From Litsea cubeba (lineage: Eukaryota; Streptophyta; Magnoliopsida; Laurales; Lauraceae): a stretch of 64,000 nucleotides of DNA. Each line of letters opens with the position of its first letter. The first letter of the stretch is position 1. A program made the position numbers and the translations under genes. Of the stretch, positions 22,300 to 33,089 are shown piece by piece. The notes below the pieces were generated by a model. That model was not told the origin of the DNA. It did not search any database and saw only the letters and a list, made by a program, of their open reading frames with translations. Where the stretch lies: the NCBI GenBank assembly GCA_012931725.1, contig CM022944.1, forward strand, positions 70,263,866 to 70,327,865, in the 5' to 3' direction.

Positions 22300-22500
22300 C
22301 ACATCTTTAATTAACACGAAATTTGGGCTGACGGTACCACTTGTCACAGTTTGACTGGTCGCCCTGTCTTTTCGAAGAGGCGCGTGCAGTAATCGATGCG
22401 ATTTTTTCAAAATTTAGAAACGGCACTTAAAGAAGGCGCCTCTTTTTTGCTATAAATAGGGGCGACCTCCTTTCTTCTTCTTCCCTACTTTGGAATTCAT
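22300..22500 (+). promoter_or_regulatory. Promoter of the antisense gene in element 1
   Basis: A strong plant TATA box, CTATAAATAGG, lies at 22450-22460 on the plus strand, about 215 bp before the ATG at 22668. It is followed by a CT-rich leader (TTTCTTCTTCTTCCC, 22470-22485) typical of plant transcription starts. It faces against the element's gag-pol transcript. A similar arrangement occurs at 25990-26170. Confidence 0.6.
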
Positions 22501-22667
22501 TAGAGAGAGATTCTGCTGCAAAGGAAGTTCCGGCGGGCCTGAGTTTGAAGTTCTTCGCATCCTGTCCTTTCCTTTCTGTGAGTTCTCATCTCCTTCTGTG
22601 CTTCTATTTTTGCTAGGGTTTCCACCTTCTCTAGGGTTTTCCCCTTTCTTTTTCAGTTTTTCTTTTC

Positions 22668-24819
22668 ATGGGAAAAACGGGAGTTTATAGGTATTGGTTA
22701 GACACCCCTGAGGCTATGGTCGGGTTCAGGGAGATGTATGGGTTTCCAGATGATGTCTGGACTAGGTGAGACAATCCAGAGGACCCTTTTGATGGTTATT
22801 CCTTTCGCGACGGTTGGATGCCATTCCCCTTGGTCTCAATAGTTGAAGGTGGGGTTAGGTTCCCTGTACACCCCCTTCTAAGGGCCTGTCTAGCGACATG
22901 GCATCTTAGTCCCTGTCAGTTGATGCCCAATGATTTTAAAATAATAATGGGTGTTACCGAGTTCAATAATATTCTAAAAATTAATCTCGGCGTCCACGAC
23001 ATTGAGGACGCATACGACCTGTGCAAGTTCGTAGGGGACGGCAACTGCTTTTATCTCCGGGGGAAACCGAGGCGGGTGCCCTTCGTCTATGAACTGGAGG
23101 ACTCAAATAGACTTGCCGGAGATGACCGTTTGTTTGTTTCCGGGAATTGGGAGTTCAGGAATGACGAAACCGAGGCGGAGAGGTTATACATGATCCCTTG
23201 TCGCTTCGGGGTTCCTCCAAGTAATTGCCAACCTCATCTGAATGCTTCTTATTTTATTTTGCCGAGCTGACGCTTTTCTTATTTTTCATGCGGAGGCCGA
23301 TCAGAGAAAACAGGGAGCACAGCGGGCAGGTTGGAAAAGGAACGACGATTGGCTAAGGGCCATGCAATACTACACCAGTCATCACAAGCGAGCTGCTTGG
23401 GACCTTCTAGGGTACACACCGAGGTACCAGACGTACATTAAGAGGAAGGAACCCAAGCCTACCTTGACTGACGTTGAGCGCCGAAGAGCTTTAGGTGTTG
23501 AGGCATCCACGTCTCCCGCGAGCTCTGAGGCTGCAGACCTGATTCAAGTCGTCGAAGCCTACTCGTCCCCTTCCGACCAAGAAAGAGAGAATATGGAGCG
23601 ACGCCGTCCTGTCTTGAAGATGAAAGATTTGTCGACTAGATTTTCTGGGAGTCGAGCTTCTTCTTCTACTCCTCCAGCTGCCAACCCAGTGCCCGTATCC
23701 GTGGCTTCCGGCTCTGGTGCTGCTGGGAACTCCTCTGTTCTCGTCGCTTCTCCCAGTGCAGGAGCTCGGCAGCATTTTGCTATCCTTACAAGGGAAGGGC
23801 CACCGCCGGAGAAGAGATCCAGGTCAGAGGACCATGGGAAAGGAGTTCGGCAAACTCCGAAGGAGAATGCCCCATCCGAGAAGAGATCTAGGGCTGAAAG
23901 GCAAGCGGAGCAGGCTTCAGGGACGATCTCGGTGCCTCCGCCTCTCGAGCCAGCACCATGGAGACCTAAACTCCATACCGAGCCCGGGAAGGCTCTAAAT
24001 GTGGAGGACCGGGTAGCCAGCAACCCCTTGGTCATTGCAGCGCTCTCTAAGGCTTGCGCCCTTCCTCGTGACATGGAGAGGCACAGGAAGGCCGACGACG
24101 TAGGGCTGTTGTTATCGTCGTTGCAGGTGTCCATCTTGGTAAGTGTTTATACAAGTTTTGCTGAATGCTTAATCCCGGCTCTCTGACATATTTCTTTTTT
24201 GCAGAATGTGCAAAGGATCCAGGTGGTTCTGGACAGGAGCCACCAAGTCGCATCCCATGTCTCGCGGCTGGAGCTGGAGAAAAAGGAGCTTGGGATGGCC
24301 TTGGACGCAGGCCAAAAGAAGCTGAAGGAAACGGAGGAGCAGAATGCTGGCCTTGTTGCAGAGGTGGAGAAAGCAATGGTTGACATCTGCAGGCTGAACG
24401 CCGAGACCCATGTGTTGAAGGCGGAGGCCGTGGTCAAGGCAAAAAGGACCGTCGCGCTCGAGGCCGAACTGGCGAAATAAAAGGCCGAACTCGAGGCTGC
24501 GCTAAAGGAAAAGGTTGAGCTTCGATCCTCAATCCAGGCTGAAATCAATGCGGCTTTCCAAGATGGGGTGGACAGAGCGACGAAAGACTACGATGCTCAA
24601 ATGGAGAAGATAGGTGTTGAGTTGTTTGAGCTCGGGTGCCGGGCTGCACTGAAAGAGGCGAGTATCCCTGACGATCACCCTATTTATCAAAATCTCCCCA
24701 AGTGCCCAGGTTCAGAACCCGACCCTAGTGCTGCTTCCATTCCTGTTGAGTGCTGCCCCCATTCCTGTGGCGAGTGCTGCACCCATTCTCGTGGTCCTTC
24801 TAGAGGTTGATTCGATCTC
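22668..24819 (+). pseudogene. Antisense extra gene of element 1: Transposase_28-like protein with coiled coil
   Basis: Begins MGKTGVYRYWLDTPEAMVGF at 22668 and runs opposite to gag-pol. An in-frame TGA follows 33 codons on (about 22767), then the frame resumes: GGVRFPVHPLLRACLATW, LSPCQLMPNDFKIIMGVTEF, the conserved core of the Transposase_28 'putative gypsy type transposon' family. That frame ends at 23270; the next frame (23242-24138) carries a Ser/Pro/Lys-rich linker with PEKRSRSEDHGK-type basic motifs that could be nuclear signals. A phase-0 intron with GTAAGT and TTTTTTGCAG ends (24139-24204) joins a coiled-coil exon from 24205 (VASHVSRLELEKKELGMAL, then AELAK followed by a stop at 24478-24480 and KAELEAALKEKVELRSS beyond). 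Proteins of this kind occur in Tat elements; their function is unknown. Stops make this copy a likely pseudogene. Confidence 0.75.
24139..24204 (+). other. Spliceosomal intron in the antisense gene of element 1
   Basis: Sixty-six bases with a consensus donor (GTAAGTGT) and a pyrimidine-rich acceptor (TTTCTTTTTTGCAG). Removing it joins two coding frames in phase 0, and both sides encode plausible continuous protein. The splice signals read only on the plus strand, antisense to the retrotransposon RNA. Confidence 0.7.
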
Positions 24820-25380
24820 TCTGCCACCTGAGGACATGCCTCAAGTTGTTGCGACTGAGACTATTGCGGCTGACCCTCGTGAGCCCAATGCCGAGTCCGC
24901 TGCTCCCAGAAAATTTTCTTTTGTATATATTTCCATCTTTCATGTAATGGGCAAATTTAGTATTGTAATGAAACTTTTGCAATCAAATTGTCTCCTCTTG
25001 AATAGCTTTTCTTTTTTTGTGCATGTTTGCTTTCAAGCATTTGTTGAACATTTGCGCGCGAGTGGCCTTGGTATCTTGACCGGAGGTAGGCATCTGAACT
25101 TGAGGGATCAAAATACCTAACCTCGGTGCAACAATAGGGAGAACATAGTATCCATTTCAGCGTAGCTCAATCTATTGACCGAGCTTGGATGGAAACATAT
25201 TGGATATAAATCTTTCATCTCGGACTGTCTGTAATGTACTTGGACTTGTAGCCGAAGTAGTTATCGAGGTAGTCACCGAGCTTTATTACGTAAGAGTCAC
25301 GCCCTGATGCATTTAAGCATTTCCCTAATGCTTCGCAGCAGTTAGGTAGGTGGATGCCGAGTTGCCTTTGCGCTGATATG
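24820..25380. other. Downstream part of the antisense gene and element 1 3' region
   Basis: Past the coiled-coil exon the sequence turns AT-rich (24910-25040) with CATGTAATGGGCAAATT and TTGTAATGAAAC, which could hold poly(A) signals of the antisense gene. The rest is non-coding 3' region. Confidence 0.35.
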
Positions 25381-25800
25381 GATAGTCTTCAATCATTGGC
25401 TCGTCACCAATTGAGAGACCGGGACATGACTAGCTGGTACTGGACCGAAGCCAGTGTAGTCTCATCGCCCACAATCTGGTACTGTTACCAAGAGTGCATG
25501 GGCCTAATTCGTTTAGCTGACATCTTTAACCGGTACCTGGACGAGTTGGGTGGCAATGAGGGCTTTTTGGCATTTCCTTAATGCTTTGTAGCAGCTAGGT
25601 AGGTGGTGCCAAGGTGCCGAATGCCGAGACCAAGACATGACCGGCTGGCACTGGACCGAAGTTAGTGTAATCTCATTGGTCAGTCGTCTAGTGCTCCTAC
25701 TGAGATGCCATGTGACCGAGGTGCTGAGACACGACCAGTTGGCTTGTCACCAAAGGTGTGATCTCATTGGCGAGTGATCTGATACTCTTGTTGAACTGTC
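25381..25800. repeat. Degenerate tandem repeats in element 1 (left block)
   Basis: The motif GGGACATGACTAGCTGG/TACTGG with CTGGTACTGTTACCAAG recurs near 25423, 25636 and 25728. These are diverged copies of the 134-bp units at 47050-47540, so the array was cut in two by the insertion of element 2. Confidence 0.65.
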
Positions 25801-25979
25801 GTGATGTGTATGTAGCCAAAGAGGAGAGTAATATTATCATCGAGCTGGGGATGACTAAGTCATACCTAGCTGGCATTGCTGCCGAGGCTAAGATGATCTT
25901 GGTATTTTTTTTTTGGAGATACTTTCACATACGATTAGAGAACCTTCTGGAGCGATTGGTTTCCCAAGGTCATAAATGA

Positions 25980-26480
25980 TGCTCTCCTATCGATGTAGAA
26001 AATGTACCAACGGTACCACGTGTCATCATCTGGATAGTCATCCAATCACTTCGAAAATGCGAGTACCGTCTCAAAGGAGGTGTGTGCAGTTTCCGAGGCG
26101 ATATAAAGGAGCGTCTGACACGTGTATCTTCAGGCTTGGAAAAGGCATTCTTCTCTTCTATAAATATGGATGGGGGGGGCCAGGGTTTCCCCATCTTGTG
26201 TTTTCATTTTTGCTGGAGAAGCAGCAGAGAAATTAGCAGTGAGAGTGCTTGCCTGAGGGAAGACTTATTGTTAAGATCAAGTTTCCAGTCTCCCATGAAG
26301 AAGGGATGGCGCTGGCGGTCAGAAAGTTTTTCTACCCAGAACATCTGGGCGAAGGAACTGCTTTTATCGAGTTGCCTGCGTCTTCATGAAATAGATCTTC
26401 AATTCGTTTTCGTAGAGGAGATCAAGGGATATACTGTCATGGAGTCGCCCGTGTCTTTATGAAATACATCTTTGATCAAC
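25980..26480 (+). promoter_or_regulatory. Second promoter-like block and truncated leader in element 1
   Basis: CGGTACCACGTGTCATC at about 26010 resembles CGGTACCACTTGTCACAG near 22334 upstream of the antisense gene. A TATA box (CTATAAATATGG) follows at about 26158, with another TATAAA at 26102. A short frame downstream includes MKKGWRWRSESF (26295 onward) but is not recognisable. It looks like a diverged or duplicated copy of the antisense promoter without its gene. Confidence 0.4.
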
Positions 26481-26804
26481 TCTTGCCGATGCAGCTGGGA
26501 GGAGACATCTATATTTAGTCACCTCGGGCCAACCTAGATGACCTTTGCTCTTTCCATGACGCATCTATCTTTTTCTGATGTAATAGGGAACATTTCTGCT
26601 TGTAATGAGATGTAGTAGAGAATATTATTTCTACTTGTAATGAAGAAGATTGTATTCTCTCTTGTCAATCAAATGAAAATCTTTTTTGCCTTGTACTGTG
26701 CCTTTTCTTTAACTGCTTTCAGCCTGAGTTTGGTTATTTTCCTTCAACTGGTTTGTCACCAACTGAGAAACTCAAACATACATGGTTAGTCATTTTACTG
26801 AAAC

Positions 26805-28615
26805 TGATGGACAGCGCTTCTGCTAGGTTCTACCGAGGTCGGCGGACGTGGGAGTCCGTTTGGGTCCGACCCTTTCGTAACCGGGGGGCAGAGGCGTGCA
26901 TCAACATTTTTTTGTATGGGTGTGCCAGATTTTCTATTTTACTTGGAATTGCAAGTGGTGATCCGGAGATCAACCTTCGCAAGTAAAACGGAAATCAACT
27001 TCTTTCGAGTTTTCCATTGCACATATATTTAAGAAAAGAGACATTTTTCTTGATTTGCCGTGAAAGGCGATTTTTTGGCATTTATAGCCGATTTTGGCAT
27101 ATATAGCCGATTTTTTGCGTTTATAGCCGATTTTACAATTCTTATCAATAATGAAAGACAATAGTTGTGATTTTTGTCTCTTTTGGAAAAATACAAACTA
27201 CAATGTAAAGCAAGAAAATGAGGATCTAACTTCTCAGGAGATTGTGGGGGACTCGTTCAGATTGACGGTCGCAAGCCATATGTGGGCTTCGCCATCCATG
27301 CAGATGAGAACAGAGGATGCTCTTGATTCGCTTGGCTTGGCTATAACCTCAGGTTTTTAGAGGACAAAGACCAAAAGGAGGTCCTATGTCCAATAAAAAA
27401 CCAAGCTGAAAAGCCACGTCTAAGCCATTGGAGGCAGAAGGAGAAGACAAGGACCTTGGGGGGGTACCCCCCAAGGGACTTTTGTCACCTTGTAGTGGTG
27501 GCCGGTGCAGAACTTTCGCAGAATTTTCTCTCTTTCTTTCTCTGGATTTCCTGTGCTTTTTTCTTATCAGGGATCTCTGTTTTGTTTTTCCGATCTGGAT
27601 TCCTTTGGAGTGCTCTCCTATTTATAGGCTCTTGGTAGCCATTTAGGAGAGCTTATGGGCTTTTATTGTCATTAAGCCACATAATCGGAGGAGTTACAGG
27701 ATTTAATTCCTTTATTTTGTAACTCCTTTTTCTTGGCTTCTGATTGGCCGGAGGAGATTGAGGGCATTTAATCACCTTTAATCGCCATGATGGGAGGAGT
27801 TTCATGTTTTAAATGTTATGAATCTCTTGACTTATAACTCCCGGATGCTTGCTTCTGATTAGGCCATCCAAAGAAATGGATTAATGACTGTTATAAAGTT
27901 AGTCAATTAATCGCATTAAGTGGTCGCTGAGCAGTTGAAGTAGCGGGCTGTGCCGCGTCTTTTGGGATTCTTCTGGCGATGATCATCGATGGATCTTCAT
28001 GTAGATCAACATCGGATGATCATGTGACTTCATGTATTGTTGCCAACAGCGGGTCGGTGCCATCTGTCCTGTCGATTTCTCGATCGGTCGGGTAGAAAAC
28101 ACACTTTTTGGTTGACCGGTTGGCGATCAATGTTGATTTTGATACTCTCGATGATTGACCCGTATTTTTGACGGATGTCAAAGGATTTGGTATCTCAAAA
28201 GTATGAATTTTGGAAAATTCCAGGGGTCGGACGCTTCGAATCGTGAAAATGACGGAAAACGGGGCTTCCGGGGCCCTCCCGGCGATTCCGGGCTCCAGGG
28301 TCGCCGGCGACCTTAGGGTGTTTTCCCCCCCTTTTGTCCCGTTTTGGTCCGTTTTTGGTGTTTTTTTATTCTTTTTCTTCTGTATTTTTTCTTGACATTT
28401 TTTTATCATTTATTGGCCTGATTTCCCTGTAGAAAACCTAATGAGAATCCTTGCATTTTGGTTTGCAAAGTTCTTAATTTTCCGGGAAAGCCGAAGACTT
28501 TGTCGCGCATAGCTGCCGATTTTCCGTCAGAAGTTGAAACTGGGGTCAAACGATGTCGGAATGACCTGAAATTTGGGGTGAAGCCTCCTGTGCAATAAAT
28601 AAGACCAACTATAGC
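26805..28615 (-). repeat. 3' LTR of element 2, missing its outer ~725 bp
   Basis: Matches 44465-46277 closely, including TGGCATTTATAGCCGATTTT repeats at 27077-27135. Similarity to the 5' LTR ends at about 28615, whereas that LTR goes on to 47004. What follows is coding sequence of the antisense gene lacking its start, so one deletion removed the first part of the LTR (minus-strand sense), the polypurine tract and the beginning of the antisense gene. Confidence 0.8.
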
Positions 28616-28619
28616 CTTT

Positions 28620-31600
28620 AGGGAGACCGTGAACTTTTCCGACGTGGCCTTCATGGCAATGCTGGAGTCATTCCTTCCACAAACCAATACCTTCGTTGTG
28701 ACGAATGGTGATATTGGTTTCTCTTTGAAGGAGCTGAGCGCCATTACTTGATTGCCTATCCTCGGCAAACTCTATGAGGAGTTTATGCTGATCGACAGCG
28801 TCCTTGAGGAGCAGTCTGAGGAGTTCAGGCTTCTGTACTTTCAGCTTGTTGCCTTCTATGATTTTTTGAAGGAGAAGGAAGGCTTGAAAGTTAGATCCAA
28901 CAGTTGGAAGAGTTCTGGCTCTTCGTTACCCAACTTTTTTGATAGCAGGGAGTCTTCTGATAGTGCAACTTGGGAAGCCAGGGCTCAGGATCCGAGTTCG
29001 AAGAAGATATTGGCTATGCAAGAAGAGTTGAGAGATTTCTGTGCTAGTACAAACGCCATATGTCCTGACATTGCACTGCGGAGAGATCTCGTTGTTTACC
29101 TCACTTATTGGCTTGGTGAGGTCGTTTTTGCTGGAGGAGATGGAACGCACATCAGGCCGCATTGTATTTTTCTGACTTGTCAGATGGCGTTTGGAGAGCA
29201 GCTTGCTTTGGTACCAGCTCTTTACTCCTACTTGTGTACCAAACTGCATGCTGCTGCATTTTTGGTTCGGCTTGGGCTCCCTGTGAATAGGGTATTTTCA
29301 GCCCACATCTTTTATTCGTGGTATGTGTACCACTGTCCTGGCTTCCACCGGCTGGGTGCTGCACGGGATGATGATCCTCTGATGATTCGGCTAGCTAAGG
29401 GCAAAGCCGTGTCCGAATCACTTTTGTTTGCCCGCATGAGGATCCGACGATTCAGGGACGTCGAGATGGGGCAATCTTCAGTGAAGCCTTCTCCGGAGTT
29501 GCGAAAGAAGGCTTTTGATTTTTGTGCCTCCCGTGACTCTACCATAGCGGGGTCGGGAGGGCATTACTCCTTGACAAATGCAGAGAATGAGTGGCTTTTC
29601 AGCATACGTGTCGTCATGATGGTGTACTGCAGACATCTTTTCGTCGACATCCAGCTGTATGTACCTTCTCGCTTTGCTCTGCAGTTAGGCTTTTCTCAAG
29701 GAGTTGTTGGAGCACTTTCAAGCATGGTAAAATGCTTTGGAGGTTTACAGGACGGGAGAAATGCATGGGCTTTCTATAGTGCTGAAGACACTACTGCCAT
29801 GATCTCTTATCCTGTGCTGTCGACCTCCCAGACTGCCAGCTTTGCGAAGTGGTTCACGGAGAGCTTTTTGGCATATCGGGGGCTTTCCAAGAAGGAGCTT
29901 GATGTGAAGCTGTCATCTGGAAAGGGCCTTGGAAAGTGGGATGGCGTCCGGCGAGAGGAAGTTTGGGCCTTCCTTTCTAAAGAAAAGCACAAGATAGGCT
30001 TTCTCGGTGACGAGGGCGTCATTGGTTCTGAAGCTGTTCGAGAAATACCTGATGAGGCTTTAGAGCAGCTAGAACAGGAAGAAGCCGAACTTGATGCTTG
30101 GATGCGTGGAGTCCACTGGCAAGAGTAGACCATCCAGTGATGAGTCAAGTGGGAAACCTGACTCTGACAGCGGGGCAGGTTCTTCTAAGAAGCAAACCTG
30201 CAGAAGTAAGAGGAAGAGGAGTCATCATCGCAGCAAGGGGCAACATGAGGACTCTCCTGACTTAGAAGTCCCTCTTACTATCAATGAGGAGGTGCCAGGG
30301 AATGCTGATAAGCCTCCATAAAAGAGAAGCCAAAAAGAAGAGACTGTCAGCGAAGGTATGATTCTTCTTTTTTCTCTTTCCATTTCTTTTCATGGGATTT
30401 TTCCATGTCTTGATTTGTTTTCTCCCCTACTGTTTCCTTATTTTTCTTTTAGCAGAGGAAGACTTGGCGATGCCTGAGGTTCCAACCGATGAGGCGGTGA
30501 CGGATCCTGCCGCGGTACCAGAAAAAGAATCGAGGGACTCTGGAGTGATTCCAAAATCTCCAACTGTTATGACTATTTTTTTTTTTGCTTTCTTTTTTTT
30601 TTGTCTGTGACTTGGTTTGCTAACATTTTTCTTATCAGCTGACTTGCCACAGGATTCTGATGACTTTGAACCATCGATGGACGCAAATGTTGATGATGCT
30701 TCCGATGAGTTCATGAAGGAAGAGAGTCTTCCACCAGTCGTCGAAGAAGGTATTTTGTAGTGATAACCCTGATAATGATTTTAAAAAAGGATCATATTCA
30801 TACCTTTTTGTGTTTCTTTGGCAGGTTTTGAAGTGACAGAGGAGAGTCCGTCGCTTGCTTCAGAACTAGAGCAAGAGATGCCAGAGGTCGATCCAGAGGT
30901 AGAGAATCCTGGGACCAGTTCTGACACTGTTGAGGAGATACCTCATGCTGAGATTCCTTCCTGAGCAGCTCCAACTGGAAAGAGTTCTTTTGTTACTCTT
31001 CCAACAGGTGATGACATGAGCAGCCGACCAACGGAGTTGGGCGAATCTTCAGCTGGGCCATCTCTTCTTTTTGCGAAGAAGGTGGTGGTGCGGGTTCTGA
31101 GCTCTTGGATTGAGACTCTCCTTTCTGGGCACTTGGATACCGGATTTGGCATGATCCAGCATGTGCAGGAGATTCTCAGTGATGTCGAAGAGGCTGGTCT
31201 GGATGTCACAGGTGCCAGGGCGATCGTTGATAGGATCATTGCACTGGGTGACAAGTGGTTTGAGACCATGGATTTTGCTGACGACCAGTTCTTCAAGGAG
31301 ATGTTCCTGGACCCTGCTGATAAGGCTAAGTCTGACCTGAATGAGGCTACACAAAGCAGGAGGCAGATAATCCGATAGAAGAACTTAGAAGAGCTAGCCA
31401 TCATTGGGCTGACACATGACCTTAAAATCCTTGATAGGGAGGTCGATTAGGTCAGGAAACATCTTGAGCATTTGAAGGCACAAGTCGCTGGCAAGTGGAC
31501 TGCTATAACAGAAGCTCGTGACAGGGAGAGTGCTCTGATTCGCCGGGTTGTAGATGCTGATCGAGTCCTTGAAAGGAAATTTCAAGAGGACAAACAATGG

Positions 31601-31741
31601 CAAACTGCTCGGGATAAGCTTCCCGGTGTGAAAGAAGGGTTACAGCTCACCCCAGCATCTCATGGTAAGTTCCTGAAGAAGCGTGCCCTGGAATCCCTGA
31701 CGGCTGCGGCCAAAAGTTTGCTTGAGGAGCTGAAATCTTAG
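28620..31741 (+). pseudogene. Antisense multi-exon gene of element 2: plant mobile domain protein
   Basis: Runs opposite to gag-pol. The N-terminus is lost. From 28620 it reads VNFSDVAFMAMLESFLPQTN, FVVTNGDIGFSLKELSAI, then a TGA at 28749-28751, then LPILGKLYEEFM and a long open frame to 30128. This pattern (a stage-setting IGFSLKEL, then LPILG.LYEEF) is the plant mobile domain, 'aminotransferase-like' family. After a one-base frame change near 30110 come a basic region (SKRKRSHHRSKGQ) and three introns with GT-AG ends: 30356-30452, about 30566-30638 and 30750-30824. The last two exon junctions keep phase 1; at the second donor one base appears to be missing. Later exons encode acidic sequence, then VVVRVLSSWIETLLSGHLDT and coiled-coil-like helices, with stops at 30961, 31376 and 31449, ending at 31741. 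The function is unknown; this copy is not functional. Confidence 0.75.
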
Positions 31742-32029
31742 CTGGAGACCATTTTTTGCTGAGCTCCTGGTTTTTGTAGCAGAAACTATCCTTCTTTTTT
31801 TTTGGTACCACATGTATTTTTTGGTACTCTCTTTTTTTTATAGTGTTTGTGAACATTTTTTTTTTGTAGTACTTGTGAACACTTTTTTTGGTACCGCATG
31901 TATTTTTTGGTACTCTTTTTTTTTTGTTTTCCCTACGTTCACTTAAATCTTTTTATGATGAAAGTAATAGCTAAATGGGATTTGATCAAAAGCTTGTCAT
32001 TTTGTGAAATTCTTTTGTCAAATGATTGT
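31742..32029. other. T-rich spacer after the antisense gene
   Basis: Contains repeated TTTTTGGTAC(C/T)..CATGTATTTTTTGGTACTCT around 31800-31925 in two copies and long T runs. No coding sequence. Confidence 0.5.
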
Positions 32030-32290
32030 TTTGGCATGGGAGCCAGATTTTGTTTGTGGCATGGAAGCCGTTTTTGTTTTGTGGCATTGATAGCCGGTTT
32101 TGTGTTGTGGCATTGATAGCCTGTTTTGGTGGCATTGATAGCTTGTTTTTTGAAAGCCGAGTTTTTTAGTTTGTGGCATTGATAGCCGGTTTGTTTTGTG
32201 GCATTGATAGCCGGTTTGTGGCATTTATAGCATGTTTTGGTGGCATTTATAGCCTGTTTTGGTGGCATCTATAGCCGGTTTTGGTTTTCA
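32030..32290. repeat. Short tandem repeats (TGGCATTGATAGCC array) in element 2
   Basis: About eight to nine units of GTGGCATTGATAGCCGGTTTTG, with variants GGCATTTATAGCC and GGCATCTATAGCC. The same core TGGCATTTATAGCCGATTTT occurs in both LTRs of this element (27077-27135 and 44736-44780). Confidence 0.8.
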
Positions 32291-32379
32291 AAAAATGCAA
32301 GTATCGACTAAAAGTAGCCTCCCTGCTGAATGGTCTTACAAGTATCGATGGAATGTCGCATCCTTGCTTTTCAAAAAAT

Positions 32380-32720
32380 TTAGTTTTGTGGGTACTGACT
32401 TGATGTCGTTTCCCCACGATTCTTGAAGTTTGCGGTTTTCTCGAACCTTTGGGTTGTGGATATCAACTGAAATGTTGCGTCTCCATGGTTTTTTAGGTTT
32501 TTTCGAACCTTTGAAATTTGGGTTGTGGATATCAACTGAAATGTTGCATCTCCACGGTTTCTTGGTTTTTTTGAACCTTTGAAATTTGGGTTGTGGATAT
32601 CAACTGAAATGTTGCATTTCCACGGTTTTGGATTTTGCAAGTATCGACGAAATGTCGCTTCCCTGCGATTTTGGAAGTGTCGAACGTGGTTCGCATGCTT
32701 CCGATTTGTGCGAGTATCGA
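32380..32720. repeat. 69-bp tandem repeats in element 2 3' region
   Basis: GTTGTGGATATCAACTGAAA occurs at about 32453, 32522 and 32591, roughly 69-bp spacing, each with TTTCGAACCTTTG or TTTGAACCTTTG nearby. A related unit with GTATCGACGAAATGTCGC follows at 32640 and 32708. Non-coding, downstream of integrase on the element's strand. Confidence 0.75.
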
Positions 32721-33089
32721 CTAAGAGTCGCTTCCCCGCGGTTTTTTGAAAAACCTTTTTTTTTGTTTAAAGATACGAGGGTCATAAGTTTTGACCTAAA
32801 ACCATTTTGGCGGTAAAAGGCAGGGCGGACTAGAGTGGAAATCCCTGAATCAGGATTTTGTTTCAAACCATGAATTTTGGGTTCAAGGGTTGAAAATTTT
32901 GGTCAAGTTAGGGAAAGGTTCCTAAACTTGGATTTTTGAACAGTGAAACGATGAAAGTAAGCATTGTTTAAATTTCTAAAAATTTCAACATTTGATGTGA
33001 AAATTCTAAAAAGAGTGGGTTTAGCGAGCGAGTACCTAGAAAACGGTTTTGGCCGTATAGGCATTGCTCTTACTCAGTTGGGTAACTCT

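Noticed and set aside
27428..27646. Open frames in the LTR of element 2 (also 45080-45265)
   Set aside because: Present only within LTR sequence, not conserved between the two LTRs in length, and with no domain.
31939..32268. Repeated Cys/His-containing peptide that looks like zinc fingers (KCHKPAINATK)
   Set aside because: Translation of the short DNA tandem array in a repeat block; several frames give similar repeats and no gene context supports it.
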